Notes: generated by a model not told the origin, from the letters alone. Shown: positions 17,758 through 27,705, counted from the first letter of the stretch. The stretch: DNA of 64,000 nt from Rossellomorea orangium (GCF_019334305.1 NZ_JAHWGH010000008.1:186001-250000); one strand, 5' to 3'. Program-made: numbers and translations.

Positions 17758-17857
17758 TGAAATCGTGATTTTATTACTCTACCAATTTAGCGAACTAAAG
17801 CAAGTGGAAGATGCAAATATCAAATCGGTATATTGATCATATAAGGAGGAAGTAGTT

Positions 17858-19174
17858 ATGAACGCAGTTGTAATAGCGGTTCTAGTCATGCTCGTACTGA
17901 GTCTGGTACGGGTGAACGTTGTATTCGCTCTAATCACCGGTGCGTTAGTAGGGGGACTTACCGGCGGACTGGGACTCGACGAGACGATAGCCGTCTTTTC
18001 TGAAGGAATCAGCGGCGGGGCAAGCATTGCCTTGAGTTATGCACTATTGGGTGGATTTGCAGTCGCGATTTCCTATACGGGAATCCCAAATCTACTCGTT
18101 GACTGGGTATTGAAGGTCGTTGGGAAAAAGGGAGATTCAAAGAAAGCAGCCTTATCGAAAGCACTTATTGTTTTATCCATTTTAATCATGGCTTGTTTTT
18201 CACAGAATGTGATTCCGATTCACATCGCTTTTATCCCGATTTTGATCCCACCTTTATTGAAGGTGATGACAGAGTTACGTATCGATAGACGATTAATTGC
18301 AACCGTGATTACGTTTGGATTGACGGCTCCGTATATTCTATTACCAGTAGGGTTCGGATTGCAGTTCCACGAAATCATCGCACAAAACATGGCTTCGAGT
18401 GGAATGGAAATCAATTTAAGCGATATTCCGAAAGCGATGCTTCTCCCTGTAGGAGGAATGGTGATCGGGTTACTGACTGCCGTGTTTGTGAGTTACCGCA
18501 AACCAAGAGACTACAGTGAAGCAGAAGAAGTGGTTGCAGAGGAAAAGGTCGTTTACAATAAAAGAGCGATGATTTTCGCCCTCATTTCCATTGTAGTTGC
18601 CTTATACGTCCAACTTCAGCTGGAATCCATGATCTTTGGTGCCCTGGCTGGTATTGCCGTCCTGTATATTTCAGGATCGGTCAAATGGAAAGAGGCAGAT
18701 GGGTTACTGAATGAAGGAATGAAAATGATGGCATTCATCGGCTTTGTCATGATCACCGCATCAGGTTTTGCGGCAGTAGTATCAGAAACAGGAGATGTCG
18801 AAACACTTGTGAAGGCGACGGCTGACGTCATAGGAGGTAACCAGGCATTGGCTGCGCTCATCATGCTGGTGGTTGGGCTTCTCGTGACAATGGGAATCGG
18901 TTCTTCCTTTGCGACGATTCCGATCATCGCAGCCATCTTCGTCCCTCTTGCCATGGAGCTGGGATTCAGTCCCCTTGCGACAATCGCGATTGTCGGGACT
19001 GCAGGTGCACTTGGTGACGCAGGGTCTCCTGCATCTGACAGTACGCTTGGACCGACAGCTGGACTGAATGCGGATGGACAGCATAATCACATTTGGGATA
19101 CATGCGTCCCGACCTTTTTACACTATAATATCCCTCTGATCCTGTTTGGTTGGATTGCAGCGATCATTTTATAA
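17858..19174 (+). CDS. yuiF: Na+/H+ antiporter family protein, YuiF-like
   Basis: A 438-residue integral membrane protein with about 11-12 hydrophobic segments. It belongs to the NhaC-like ion-transporter superfamily; GASIALSYALLGGFAVAIS and AGALGDAGSPASDSTLGPT are conserved features, the latter with acidic residues likely to take part in ion coupling. It would exchange cytosolic Na+ for H+, adding to the Mrp system encoded 1.5 kb away. AGGAGGAAG precedes the ATG. Substrate other than Na+ (for example an amino acid) cannot be excluded. Confidence 0.88.
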   Translation: MNAVVIAVLVMLVLSLVRVNVVFALITGALVGGLTGGLGLDETIAVFSEGISGGASIALSYALLGGFAVAISYTGIPNLLVDWVLKVVGKKGDSKKAALSKALIVLSILIMACFSQNVIPIHIAFIPILIPPLLKVMTELRIDRRLIATVITFGLTAPYILLPVGFGLQFHEIIAQNMASSGMEINLSDIPKAMLLPVGGMVIGLLTAVFVSYRKPRDYSEAEEVVAEEKVVYNKRAMIFALISIVVALYVQLQLESMIFGALAGIAVLYISGSVKWKEADGLLNEGMKMMAFIGFVMITASGFAAVVSETGDVETLVKATADVIGGNQALAALIMLVVGLLVTMGIGSSFATIPIIAAIFVPLAMELGFSPLATIAIVGTAGALGDAGSPASDSTLGPTAGLNADGQHNHIWDTCVPTFLHYNIPLILFGWIAAIIL

Positions 19175-19179
19175 AAGGA

Positions 19180-19215
19180 AAGAAGCAAGGGTGCGCCCTT
19201 GCTTCTTTTCTTTTA
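19180..19215. terminator. Bidirectional terminator between yuiF and yuzC
   Basis: Perfect 12-bp stem AAGAAGCAAGGG/CCCTTGCTTCTT with a 4-nt loop; it touches the yuzC stop codon. Confidence 0.85.
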
Positions 19216-19599
19216 CATCCACCTGACGATCACGATCAAATGACAGCAATCCACCTGCCCCAGTTTTTCATCAAAGACGAGGCGCACACCATCCGGATTG
19301 AACGACACAACCGGCTGTACCTTTGTACCTATGGTTTGAAGTAGCTTATGTACTTCAGGTAAGTTCGATTGCTGTGCAGCGTTCATGAATTTCGATGAGA
19401 ATTCTTTGGATGTGTTGATTTTTTGGAGTACTTTCTGGGCATCTCCCATTAGACTCAATGTTTTCCCTGCCGAAGACATGAACGTTTTGGTTTCGACAGG
19501 TGGATAGTTCCGGATATATGAGGGCATTGGTTGTGCCCTGGAGTGGATAGGTGAGTAGGGGCGTTGAACAGGCGGGTAAAAAGGATGGTACCGGTACAT
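19213..19599 (-). CDS. yuzC: YuzC-like protein of unknown function
   Basis: A 128-residue protein. The first 35 residues are rich in Pro, Tyr and Arg (YRYHPFYPPVQRPYSPI), followed by a helical centre (FMSSAGKTLSLMGDAQKVL) and a C-terminal strand-like end with VDCCHL. No known domain. ATG 19599 has AAAGGGG eight bases upstream. In B. subtilis yuzC borders the degQ-comQXPA quorum-sensing locus; here its neighbour is yuxO directly. Confidence 0.75.
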   Translation of the reverse strand: MYRYHPFYPPVQRPYSPIHSRAQPMPSYIRNYPPVETKTFMSSAGKTLSLMGDAQKVLQKINTSKEFSSKFMNAAQQSNLPEVHKLLQTIGTKVQPVVSFNPDGVRLVFDEKLGQVDCCHLIVIVRWM

Positions 19600-19752
19600 A
19601 ACAAAAACCCCTTTCTGTAGAAATGCTCTAAGGAAATGTATGAAATTGTGCACTGGATTATTCATCATAGCGGTTAAGACAGGGAAAATAGAGGATTTTC
19701 ATAGCCTTTCTCGAACAGATAGTAGAGAAGACTATTATATGAGGTGATTCAT

Positions 19753-20136
19753 GTGAATACGGAAAATACATTAATCGGTGCGTTAGGGATTGAATTTGTA
19801 GAATTAGGAAAAGGAAAAGTCATAGCGACGATGCCTGTAAATGAAAATACGAGGCAGCCGTTCGGTTTTCTTCACGGCGGGGCTTCTGTTGCCCTTGCGG
19901 AAACGGTGGCAAGTGTAGGGGCGGTACAATTGATCGACCTTGATAAAGAAATCTGCTTCGGCCTTGAAATCAATGCGAACCATATAAAAGCAAAACGTGA
20001 AGGCATTGTAACTGCGACTGGGACCGTCATGCATCAGGGGAGAACAACAATGGTTTGGGATATTAAGATCACAGATGAGGATGATCAATTAATCTGTGTA
20101 TCACGATGCACAATGGCGGTCGTTCCGAAACGATAA
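19753..20136 (+). CDS. yuxO: Hot-dog-fold thioesterase, YuxO/PaaI-like
   Basis: A 127-residue acyl-CoA thioesterase-type protein. The segment QPFGFLHGGASVALAETVAS holds the HGG motif and catalytic acidic residue of the PaaI/DHNA-CoA thioesterase group, and GLEINANHIK follows as usual. It may hydrolyse 1,4-dihydroxy-2-naphthoyl-CoA in menaquinone synthesis, but this is inferred from the family only. The GTG at 19753 follows GAGGTG with 6 nt spacing. It lies divergently next to yuzC. Confidence 0.88.
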   Translation: MNTENTLIGALGIEFVELGKGKVIATMPVNENTRQPFGFLHGGASVALAETVASVGAVQLIDLDKEICFGLEINANHIKAKREGIVTATGTVMHQGRTTMVWDIKITDEDDQLICVSRCTMAVVPKR

Positions 20137-20208
20137 TCGGATAAAAGGTTTAAACAGTGAAAAAATGGGAAATCAACTACTAATCAATCTATTAGGAGGC
20201 CAATACCT

Positions 20209-20577
20209 ATGAGTTGGACCAAAAATGATTACCCTGATTCATTGAAGAACCTGCCTGTGGATGTAAGGAATAAAGCGATAGAAATCGCCAATGCCCTTCT
20301 GGATGAAGGATATGAAGAGGGAAGGGCGATTGCCATCGCCACTGATCAGGCCCATAAATCCGAAGAGGGAAACACAAGTGAAAAGACCGAGTATCACGTC
20401 ACCCCTCATGACGACGGATGGCAGCTGAAAAAGGCAGACGGAAAGAGAGCCATCCTGGTGGAGGACACGAAGGACAAGCTCCTTTCCAAGGCAAAGGACT
20501 ATGTGACGGATCATTCCGGTACACTGGTCGTGCATAAGCAGGATGGAAGCGTGGAAGATCACTTGTACCAGCGATAG
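20209..20577 (+). CDS. DUF2188 protein, YdaT-like
   Basis: A 122-residue soluble protein. The N-terminal half (WTKNDYPDSLKNLPVDVRNKAIEIANALL) resembles the N-terminus of B. subtilis general stress protein YdaT. The C-terminal half (YHVTPHDDGWQLKKADGKRA...TLVVHKQDGSVED) is a DUF2188 domain of unknown function. AGGAGG precedes the ATG. It sits between yuxO and the mrp operon, where B. subtilis has no gene. Confidence 0.82.
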   Translation: MSWTKNDYPDSLKNLPVDVRNKAIEIANALLDEGYEEGRAIAIATDQAHKSEEGNTSEKTEYHVTPHDDGWQLKKADGKRAILVEDTKDKLLSKAKDYVTDHSGTLVVHKQDGSVEDHLYQR

Positions 20578-20585
20578 GCAATATA

Positions 20586-20626
20586 AAAAGGCTTGCCCCT
20601 GATTTAGTCGGGGACAAGCCTTTTTT
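20586..20626. terminator. Bidirectional terminator between the DUF2188 gene and mrpG
   Basis: Stem AAAAGGCTTGcCCC/GGGaCAAGCCTTTT with an AT tail on both sides. Confidence 0.85.
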
Positions 20627-20633
20627 ATTGTGT

Positions 20634-20999
20634 TTATGATGAACTGTTCTGGCGCTCGTATTGTTCTTTATCCTTTAAGTCATCCCGAACACTTTTGTCC
20701 CAGAGCTTGACGCCTGAATTGTACGCAGCCCTTGAAATGAGGTGTCCGGCGACTGGTGCAGTGACAAAAATGAAGATGATGGCAAGGATCAGTCTTGAAT
20801 TGATATGCCCGTGCTCCAGATAAAAGTAAAGGAAAGTCGCAAGCAAAATCGACATGACCCCAAGCGTCGCACTTTTTGAAGCAGCATGGTTCCGCGTATA
20901 TACATCCGGAAGTCTCAATAAGCCGAAAGCTGTGACCAGGCTCAGAAACCCTCCAATGATTAAGAAAAATCCGATGAGAAATCTAATGATCTCGCTCAC
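20634..20999 (-). CDS. mrpG: Na+/H+ antiporter subunit MrpG
   Basis: Last subunit of the seven-part Mrp (Sha/Mnh) antiporter in the cytoplasmic membrane. The 121-residue protein has three membrane segments and the family motif LLRLPDVYTRNHAASKSATLG. The C-terminus is hydrophilic. The GTG start at 20999 overlaps the end of mrpF by 17 bp, indicating tight translational coupling. Confidence 0.93.
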   Translation of the reverse strand: MSEIIRFLIGFFLIIGGFLSLVTAFGLLRLPDVYTRNHAASKSATLGVMSILLATFLYFYLEHGHINSRLILAIIFIFVTAPVAGHLISRAAYNSGVKLWDKSVRDDLKDKEQYERQNSSS

Positions 21000-21267
21000 G
21001 TTCGATGATCTCCCCTTTCTCTAAGAACTTTGAAAAGGCAACGGTACCGAGGAAAGCAAGGATCCCGAGAAGCAGAATGACTTCGAGAAAAGCGTACGTA
21101 TCGAGCATCATGGACACGAGGGCGATGATGGCAATCAGGTTGATGCCAATTGCGTCCAGTGCCACGACCCGGTCCGGGGTAGTAGGACCTTTCACCACTC
21201 TGTAAACCAGGCCGAGCATGGACAGGGAGACGCATAGTAACGTAATTTGAAAAATAATGTGTAACAT
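20983..21267 (-). CDS. mrpF: Na+/H+ antiporter subunit MrpF
   Basis: A 94-residue subunit with three membrane helices and the conserved GPTTPDRVVALDAIG segment. In the B. subtilis complex this subunit has also been linked to cholate efflux. The ATG overlaps the stop codon of mrpE by one base (TAATG), typical for co-translated subunits. Confidence 0.93.
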   Translation of the reverse strand: MLHIIFQITLLCVSLSMLGLVYRVVKGPTTPDRVVALDAIGINLIAIIALVSMMLDTYAFLEVILLLGILAFLGTVAFSKFLEKGEIIERERDH

Positions 21268-21743
21268 TAGCGGCTCACCTCCATGATGGCTTTCTCAAAG
21301 GAATCTTTGATCTCATTGATAGCTTCATCCACATCGGGAATATCAATGGCATGAACATAAAGAATCTTATTGTCATACGAAACATCCATAACGAGTGTTC
21401 CGGGTGTCAGTGTAATAAGATTCGCTAATAGCGTAATTTCCCAATCGGTCTTTAATTCTGTCGGTAAGGCGAAAATACCCGGTTGAAAATCAAGCTTCGG
21501 TCTCAAAATGGTTTTTAAAACTGATATGTTGGCGAGGATCAGCTCCTTCATGAATAAAAAGAATAAGCTGATCACTGCAGCCACCCGCAAAAGATAAAAA
21601 CGGGAATTGAAAAATCTTCTGAATGCAAAGATAACAAGCAATCCTAGTAAAAAGCCAATAATGAATGACTGAGAAGTAAAGGATACCGAAAGAAACATCC
21701 AGACAAATGCCAGGAAAAAGTTTAATAATATTTGAAAAGCCAT
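21267..21743 (-). CDS. mrpE: Na+/H+ antiporter subunit MrpE
   Basis: A 158-residue subunit with hydrophobic helices in the first 60 residues and a soluble domain bearing LLANLITLTPGTLVMDVS, the family signature. MrpE is needed for full antiport activity in Bacillus. It starts 6 bp after mrpD. Confidence 0.92.
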   Translation of the reverse strand: MAFQILLNFFLAFVWMFLSVSFTSQSFIIGFLLGLLVIFAFRRFFNSRFYLLRVAAVISLFFLFMKELILANISVLKTILRPKLDFQPGIFALPTELKTDWEITLLANLITLTPGTLVMDVSYDNKILYVHAIDIPDVDEAINEIKDSFEKAIMEVSR

Positions 21744-21749
21744 TCTACA

Positions 21750-23231
21750 TTACTCCTTTAACACTGCGTCTATATATAGTTCCGGATTCACCAGTACTTC
21801 GGTTGCTTGTGAGAAGAGAGGGCGCATCGCTTCTGCACCAAGGCCATAACAAACGGCCAGCACAACAAGTATGGCAGAAGTCATCCATAGATAACGCGCA
21901 TCTCCTTTGGATGCCCCCTTATATTCCTTCGGGGTTCCCCATATACCATTCAGGAAGATCTTGATGACTGAATAGAGGACCAACAGACTCGATGCGAGAA
22001 CGACACCAGCTCCTACATAGGCTTCTGCAGCAAAACTTCCCCGTAAAATTAAGAGCTTCCCGATAAATCCACTTAAAGGGGGGATACCCGCAAGGGAGAA
22101 TGCAGCGACGAGAAACGTCCACCCCAGCCAAGGATATTCCTTGATCAATCCGCCCATTTTCTTTAAGTTGGCTGTGCCGGTTATGGCAATCATGACCCCG
22201 ACGAGAAGGAATAAAGCGGCTTTGATGATCATGTCATGAACAAGATAATAAATGGCACCCTCTAACGCTTCAGGGTTCATGGTTGATACCCCGAACAAGA
22301 TCACACCCACTGCAATGATGATGTTATAGATGATGATCTTCTTAACATCCCAATAGGCTATGGCGCCGATACAGCCGAGGACGATGGTCAGTATGGCAAG
22401 CATGGCGAGGATCTCATGTGTAAATCCGGTATCATGATAGAAAAATAATGTGTATGTTCGTAGAATCGAATAGATCCCGACTTTCGTAAGCAACGCTCCG
22501 AATAACGCCAGAACCGGTGTCGGTGGTGCATAGTAAGAACCCGGCAGCCAGAAGTATAGAGGGAAGATCGCCCCCTTAAGACCAAATACCAATAGGAACA
22601 GGATGGCAATCGCCGTTACGATACCCGGCTGATCCACTTCGGCTATCTTTCTTGAAATATCCGCCATGTTGAGTGTTCCGACAACGGAATACAAATATGC
22701 GACGGTGATGACGAACAAAGCGGAAGAAATGACATTCACGAGAATGTATTTGATTCCTTCACGCAGCTGCGCCTTCGTTCCTCCCAGAACCAACAGGACG
22801 TATGAACTCATCAGCATTACTTCGAAAAAGACGAAAAGGTTGAAAATATCCCCCGTCGTAAAGGCGCCGTTCACGCCAACGAGCAGGAATTGAACGACGG
22901 GGTAGTAGTAGAACCTTTCCCGTTCAATTCCAATCGACTTAAACGAATAGAGCAGAACAACAAGCGTAATGATGCTTGTCGTCGTCACGAGCAATGCCGA
23001 AAGCATATCCGAAACAAGGGTGATACCAAAGGGGGCGACCCAGCTCCCCAGATTAACCGTCTGGATTCCGTCCTGGTGTACCGTATTGATCAATACTAGG
23101 GATGTTACGACGGTGAGGAGTGTAGACAGGACTGAAACCCCTCGTTGCACTTTCACGTACTTGCTTATAAACATTAAGATAATCGCCGTGAATAACGGGA
23201 TTAGAATCGGTAGTATCAATAAGTTAGTCAT
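21750..23231 (-). CDS. mrpD: Na+/H+ antiporter subunit MrpD
   Basis: A 493-residue proton-translocating subunit homologous to complex I NuoL/M/N, with about 14 membrane helices. Motifs include [17 protein letters not shown] (with the channel Glu), [22 protein letters not shown] (with the channel Lys) and [13 protein letters not shown]. Together with MrpA it forms the ion path. It overlaps mrpC by 8 bp. Confidence 0.95.
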   Translation of the reverse strand: MTNLLILPILIPLFTAIILMFISKYVKVQRGVSVLSTLLTVVTSLVLINTVHQDGIQTVNLGSWVAPFGITLVSDMLSALLVTTTSIITLVVLLYSFKSIGIERERFYYYPVVQFLLVGVNGAFTTGDIFNLFVFFEVMLMSSYVLLVLGGTKAQLREGIKYILVNVISSALFVITVAYLYSVVGTLNMADISRKIAEVDQPGIVTAIAILFLLVFGLKGAIFPLYFWLPGSYYAPPTPVLALFGALLTKVGIYSILRTYTLFFYHDTGFTHEILAMLAILTIVLGCIGAIAYWDVKKIIIYNIIIAVGVILFGVSTMNPEALEGAIYYLVHDMIIKAALFLLVGVMIAITGTANLKKMGGLIKEYPWLGWTFLVAAFSLAGIPPLSGFIGKLLILRGSFAAEAYVGAGVVLASSLLVLYSVIKIFLNGIWGTPKEYKGASKGDARYLWMTSAILVVLAVCYGLGAEAMRPLFSQATEVLVNPELYIDAVLKE

Positions 23232-23565
23232 TTCCTTCGTTACCTCTCATCTGATCCATATTATCCGTGCCCAGTTCCTGATATGCCCGATAAGCGAGAA
23301 CAAGGAAGAAAGCGGTCACTCCAAAACTGATAACGATCGCCGTCAGGATCAATGCCTGGGGCAGGGGATCGACATAGTCTTTAGCATGTTCCCCGAGAAG
23401 AGGTGCGGCTCCCCCTTTAAGGCCACTCACAGAAAGGATCAATAAATGGGCACCGTGGCTTAATAGAGCTGTCCCGATGATGATCCGGAGTAAGCTCTTG
23501 GATAACATTAAGTATACGGCGCTTGTAAATAGGACTCCGACCACAACGGCCATAATGATTTCCAT
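23224..23565 (-). CDS. mrpC: Na+/H+ antiporter subunit MrpC
   Basis: A 113-residue NuoK-like subunit with three membrane helices; [21 protein letters not shown] is its typical signature. It shares one base with the mrpB stop (TAATG). Confidence 0.94.
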   Translation of the reverse strand: MEIIMAVVVGVLFTSAVYLMLSKSLLRIIIGTALLSHGAHLLILSVSGLKGGAAPLLGEHAKDYVDPLPQALILTAIVISFGVTAFFLVLAYRAYQELGTDNMDQMRGNEGND

Positions 23566-23999
23566 TATTCACTCACCCCAATCGTTTGAATAATGGTCAT
23601 GGTGACCCCGATGACAACCAGGTACACCCCGGTGTCAAAAAGCACGGCTGTATGCAATGATGTCTTCCCTAAAAGGGGAAGGTGAAAATAATCATATGCA
23701 TGAGTGAGGAAAGGGATATCGAATAATAAAGCCCCTGCCCCTGTCGCCACGGAGAATAACAGACCGATGGCCGTGATGATTTTGTAATCCACCGGTAAGA
23801 TGGTGGCGACGGTTTTGATATCATAAGCCAGTAACAGTAACACAATGGCTCCCGACGTCATCAAGCCCCCGATGAATCCTCCCCCGGGAGTGTAGTGACC
23901 CGAGAAGAAGAGTCGAAGTGAGAACAGGATGATGATGAATGCGACCACATTGGTAACGGTTTGCAGGATGACATCATTCGTTTTTACTTTTGTTTTCAT
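23565..23999 (-). CDS. mrpB: Na+/H+ antiporter subunit MrpB
   Basis: A 144-residue subunit with four membrane helices and the family segment [19 protein letters not shown]. Its ATG overlaps the mrpA stop by 4 bp (ATGA). A separate mrpB gene downstream of a full-length mrpA shows this is a group 1 (seven-gene) operon rather than an A/B fusion. Confidence 0.94.
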   Translation of the reverse strand: MKTKVKTNDVILQTVTNVVAFIIILFSLRLFFSGHYTPGGGFIGGLMTSGAIVLLLLAYDIKTVATILPVDYKIITAIGLLFSVATGAGALLFDIPFLTHAYDYFHLPLLGKTSLHTAVLFDTGVYLVVIGVTMTIIQTIGVSE

Positions 24000-26401
24000 C
24001 CTTCATCCCTCCTTGTAAGGCGCAATTTGATCATTGAGAATATGCCGAGTGCCGCAATGGCAAGGACGCAAATTTCAAACATTGTATCAAACCCACGGAA
24101 GTCTACGAGGATGACGTTGACCATGTTTTCCCCGCCGGCTTTATCATGGGTATTTTCAATATAGTATTTTGAAATGGATTCGAACATCTTCGAACTGTAG
24201 GACGAGATGGCAAACAAAGTGACCACCACTCCTACCCCGATGGAGATAAGAGCATTCCCCAGTTTGAACCTCATCCGTTCTTCGTGCCTGCTTAATTGAG
24301 GCAGGTGATAGAAGCAAAGGAGGAACAGGGCCACTGACACGGTTTCGATGACCAGTTGTGTCAGTGCTAAATCCGGTGCACGGAATAAGACGAAAAATAG
24401 TGAAACCGTATAGCCTGCAGCTCCAAGAGAAATGATCGATGTTAATCGTGATTTCGCGAACAGTATTGTAACTGAACTGATCACGAGAAGAAGGGCGATG
24501 GCAATTTCATACACCCCGACCGGAGCCAGTTCTTCCGTATTGATGGTGAAAGCGCCTTTAAACCATAGGGCAAAAAGGGAAATGGCAATCAAAAACGAGA
24601 AGATGTATACCAGGTAAGTTCGAATGAACCCTGTCATATAGCCGCTCGTAAAGTTTTTGGCACCGCGTTCGCTCCTGATCAACCCTCCATCATAGAAAGA
24701 GTTCAGCGTCATGCGCTCAGGGATCCATGTGTATACCTTTTTCCAAGAAGGAAGCAGGAGATACAAAAGGATTCCAAAAAGTATAACACCAAGCGTCATG
24801 AATAACTCGGGTGTAAATCCATGCCAGAATGAAATATGTGTTTCAACGGCATGTCCTTCCTGAATCAGACTCGGAGTGATGGCAGCCACTGCCGGCGCAA
24901 TGATCCGTTCTGACAGGATATTCGGAAAGAAACCGAATATGATGACCAGTGAAGCCAGGATGATCGGTGAAATCAACATGCCGAGAGGCGCTTCATGAGG
25001 TTTCTTTTCCAGCTTCTCGGGCTGGTGCTTCCCTGTAAAGGTTTTGAAAACCAGGATCATGCTGTAGATAAACGTGAACACACTTCCTACCCAGGCAAGA
25101 AGCGGGAAGATCATCCCGAATGTATCTAAGTTGAAGATATCCATTTCAAGGACCCTGACCATTCCCGTAAAGAACATTTCTTTGGAAAGGAAGCCGTTGA
25201 ATGGAGGAAGTCCTGCCATGGAGAAGGCTCCGATGATGGCAATGGTGAACGTGATGGGCATGAAGTTCATCAGCCCGCCAAGTTTCCGGATATCCCGGGT
25301 ACCTGTTTCATGATCGATGATTCCCACGACCATGAATAAACTTCCTTTAAACGTTGCATGGTTGATCAAATGAAATACAGCTGCGAGTGTTGCCACCATA
25401 TAGATGTTCGTATCCAGCTCTGTGTAGTGAAGAGCCGCAGCCCCCACTCCCAACAAGGACATGATGAGACCGAGTTGACTGACGGTGGAGAATGCAAGGA
25501 TCCCTTTTAAATCCGTTTGTTTCACGGCATTGAAGGAACCCCAGAATAAAGTGAAGATCCCGACACCGCCAACAAGCCATAACCAAACGCTGGATTCCGC
25601 GAAAACAGGACTCAAGCGGGCAACTAAGTAGATCCCGGCTTTTACCATCGTTGCAGAATGCAGATACGCACTGACCGGTGTAGGTGCTTCCATGGCATCA
25701 GGCAGCCAGATGTGAAACGGGAACTGAGCAGATTTCGTGAAAGCCCCCAACAGTACTAAAAGCAATGCAGGAAGGAATAGTGCCTGTGTCATGAGCTGAT
25801 CAGCCTGCATGACTAATTCCCTGATGCTGAAGGTTCCGCCCATCAGATAGAGCAGCAGGAATCCACCAAGCATACTCAGTCCGCCAAATACCGTAATAAG
25901 CATGGATTTTTGTGCGCCGTAACGTGAACGCTCCCGGTGATACCAGTAACCGATCAATAAGAATGAAGAAATGGACGTAAATTCCCAAAACATATATAGA
26001 ACGATCAAGTTGTCTGATAGAACAACACCAAGCATCGCTCCCATGAACATCATTAAGTACACATAAAAGTTATGTAATTGCTCCTTCTTCTTATCTAAGT
26101 AATAAATCGAGTAAAGGACAACCAGTGAACCGATCCCCGTGATGAGCATGGCAAACAGTAATCCGAGCCCATCGACATAGGCGATGAAGTTGATCCCGAA
26201 GGAAGGCATCCACTCCAAGGTTTCCTTGACGGTATCCCCAGCTTTCGTAATGGAGATGAATTGAAAAAAGTACGTAAATAAAGCTACTGGCAACAATAGT
26301 ACGAACCAGCCGGTATGTACATTCCGAAACGCTTTATACAGAAATGGAATGAGTATCGCAAATAAAAAAGGCGATACGATTGCCCAATGTAATAAAGTCA
26401 T
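23996..26401 (-). CDS. mrpA: Na+/H+ antiporter subunit MrpA
   Basis: The 801-residue first and largest subunit. The N-terminal 500 residues are NuoL-like with the usual helices (MFWEFTSISSFLLIGYW, LPDAMEAPTPVSAYLHSATMVKAGIYL); the C-terminal part carries the MrpA-specific NuoJ-like helices, ending in a short soluble tail. The complex expels Na+ in exchange for H+ and sustains growth at high pH or salt. The first gene of a minus-strand operon mrpABCDEFG, with GAGGGGGG before its ATG. Confidence 0.96.
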   Translation of the reverse strand: MTLLHWAIVSPFLFAILIPFLYKAFRNVHTGWFVLLLPVALFTYFFQFISITKAGDTVKETLEWMPSFGINFIAYVDGLGLLFAMLITGIGSLVVLYSIYYLDKKKEQLHNFYVYLMMFMGAMLGVVLSDNLIVLYMFWEFTSISSFLLIGYWYHRERSRYGAQKSMLITVFGGLSMLGGFLLLYLMGGTFSIRELVMQADQLMTQALFLPALLLVLLGAFTKSAQFPFHIWLPDAMEAPTPVSAYLHSATMVKAGIYLVARLSPVFAESSVWLWLVGGVGIFTLFWGSFNAVKQTDLKGILAFSTVSQLGLIMSLLGVGAAALHYTELDTNIYMVATLAAVFHLINHATFKGSLFMVVGIIDHETGTRDIRKLGGLMNFMPITFTIAIIGAFSMAGLPPFNGFLSKEMFFTGMVRVLEMDIFNLDTFGMIFPLLAWVGSVFTFIYSMILVFKTFTGKHQPEKLEKKPHEAPLGMLISPIILASLVIIFGFFPNILSERIIAPAVAAITPSLIQEGHAVETHISFWHGFTPELFMTLGVILFGILLYLLLPSWKKVYTWIPERMTLNSFYDGGLIRSERGAKNFTSGYMTGFIRTYLVYIFSFLIAISLFALWFKGAFTINTEELAPVGVYEIAIALLLVISSVTILFAKSRLTSIISLGAAGYTVSLFFVLFRAPDLALTQLVIETVSVALFLLCFYHLPQLSRHEERMRFKLGNALISIGVGVVVTLFAISSYSSKMFESISKYYIENTHDKAGGENMVNVILVDFRGFDTMFEICVLAIAALGIFSMIKLRLTRRDEG

Positions 26402-26706
26402 GTAAAACCCCCCTCATATCAAATTCATTTATTCTCAAGCATGGTCTATATGCCAACACTGTTCATAAACTGGCAACATTCTACAAAACCTTGACCGAAG
26501 CTGAACCCTAAAAAGCATTATAACGTAAAAAATAAATGCTTGCATTACTCAGCATCCCATTCATATCACAACTTTCAAGAAGTATTAAATATGAAGACAG
26601 ACGGAAATGTACAATGAAAAATTTGTTGGATTTTATCCGTTTGTCCGGACACTTACAGAATAGTTTCGGTCAATTTGGTGAATCCTATCCATAAGGTGGT
26701 GAAGTT
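26402..26706. other. Divergent intergenic region (mrpA / small membrane protein)
   Basis: About 300 bp without a gene. It must contain the mrp operon promoter on the minus strand; TTGCCA at 26471-26476 is a possible -35, but its -10 is poor. Confidence 0.4.
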
Positions 26707-26964
26707 ATGAAAAAGAAAACAGTAGCGGTTACGACCATATTTTTTGCTTTTTTTGGCTTTGCATGGCTGGTTGAAACCGAGGATCGGTTTAATCGCGGTA
26801 TCATTGAAACCGAAGATCCGACGAGTATGAATATTACGCCGGTGCAATATGGTGAGACAGAGGAAGTGGAAGAAGAGTTGACGAAAGAACCCATCCGCGG
26901 AAGGCAACCGTTCGGGTCAAGAGAGTACATCAGAGTCGTTCCTCATTCGCAATTTCAGCAATAA
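26707..26964 (+). CDS. Small protein with N-terminal membrane anchor, unknown
   Basis: An 85-residue protein with a KKK start and a hydrophobic helix (residues 6-20, VAVTTIFFAFFGFAW) acting as anchor or signal, followed by an acidic soluble part (TEEVEEELTKEP) and a basic end. No family recognised. A good ribosome site (AAGGTGGTG) precedes the ATG and a clear terminator follows, so it looks like a real gene transcribed divergently from mrp. Confidence 0.6.
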   Translation: MKKKTVAVTTIFFAFFGFAWLVETEDRFNRGIIETEDPTSMNITPVQYGETEEVEEELTKEPIRGRQPFGSREYIRVVPHSQFQQ

Positions 26965-26965
26965 G

Positions 26966-27000
26966 GATGTCCTTTCTTCCAATAGAGAAAGGACATTTTC
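26966..27000 (+). terminator. Intrinsic terminator
   Basis: Stem ATGTCCTTTCT/AGAAAGGACAT with a short loop and a T-rich tail. Confidence 0.8.
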
Positions 27001-27125
27001 GTGTTTATGGGCGATAAGTCGGGATAGGCATATTGTCATTGTTCCTTCTGTTTCTATACCCTTTTCAAGATTCCCATAAACGATTATGATGAGAGTGATG
27101 AAGAATCGTTATGGGAGAGTTTTAA

Positions 27126-27701
27126 TTGAAAAATACATACTTAACAAGTTATCTGCCTCTTTTTTCAATCTTATTATTCAGCCTTACTTTCTCCGTATAT
27201 GCTGTGGAAGTATTCGTTGATGTATTTAAGAAAATCGGGGTTTATCCCGGGATGCGGGAGTTTTTATCAGAAATTCAGCTTAAGCTGGCCATCTTGATCT
27301 TGTTGATGGTTGCCTTTTTCATGGTGTTTGCTGCTCTTAAACTGATTGCTGAGACAATCAATGGCGTCTCCATGCTGTTCTTTGCGACTGATTCGGATGG
27401 CGAGTTATACAATCTTGTTCGTTCAGGGTCCATGATTTATTTTTTGGGTGGCCTGGTTTCTGTCCTGAGTTTAAAGTCTTTTCTCGGTTTATCTATCATC
27501 TTTGCCATAAGTTCCGTAGCCTATTTTATCTACTTTGTGTATAAAATAAGTCCGTCCCTCTCGAAATGGGGAATCTTCGGAGTGGTGAGTCTGCAGGTGT
27601 TTTCATGGTCATCGTTGTTTCTGACGATTTTCTTTGTGTTTCTGAAGCTTTATAACGGAGTGATGGCAAGTTTACCGATCATGTCGAAGGTGAAATTATA
27701 A
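27126..27701 (+). CDS. yufK: YufK-like membrane protein (DUF5366)
   Basis: A 191-residue hydrophobic protein with about five membrane helices (residues roughly 8-28, 55-78, 98-118, 120-140, 150-175). Unknown function; B. subtilis yufK also lies near pbpD. The start is TTG at 27126 with GGGAGAG seven bases before it, which gives KNTYLTSYLPL at the N-terminus. Confidence 0.75.
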   Translation: MKNTYLTSYLPLFSILLFSLTFSVYAVEVFVDVFKKIGVYPGMREFLSEIQLKLAILILLMVAFFMVFAALKLIAETINGVSMLFFATDSDGELYNLVRSGSMIYFLGGLVSVLSLKSFLGLSIIFAISSVAYFIYFVYKISPSLSKWGIFGVVSLQVFSWSSLFLTIFFVFLKLYNGVMASLPIMSKVKL

Positions 27702-27705
27702 CGGA

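Larger units (their letters stand above)
17343..17857. other. 515-bp intergenic region between pepA and yuiF
   Basis: No credible gene. From left to right it has a weak hairpin (CAGTGCCT/AGGCGCTG near 17368), a run of nine Gs near 17427, the 21-bp-period repeat array, and the yuiF promoter. Confidence 0.55.

Noticed and set aside
21919-23445. Several frames of 70-160 codons opposite mrpD and mrpC
   Set aside because: All are antisense shadows of the well-supported Mrp genes with low-complexity composition.
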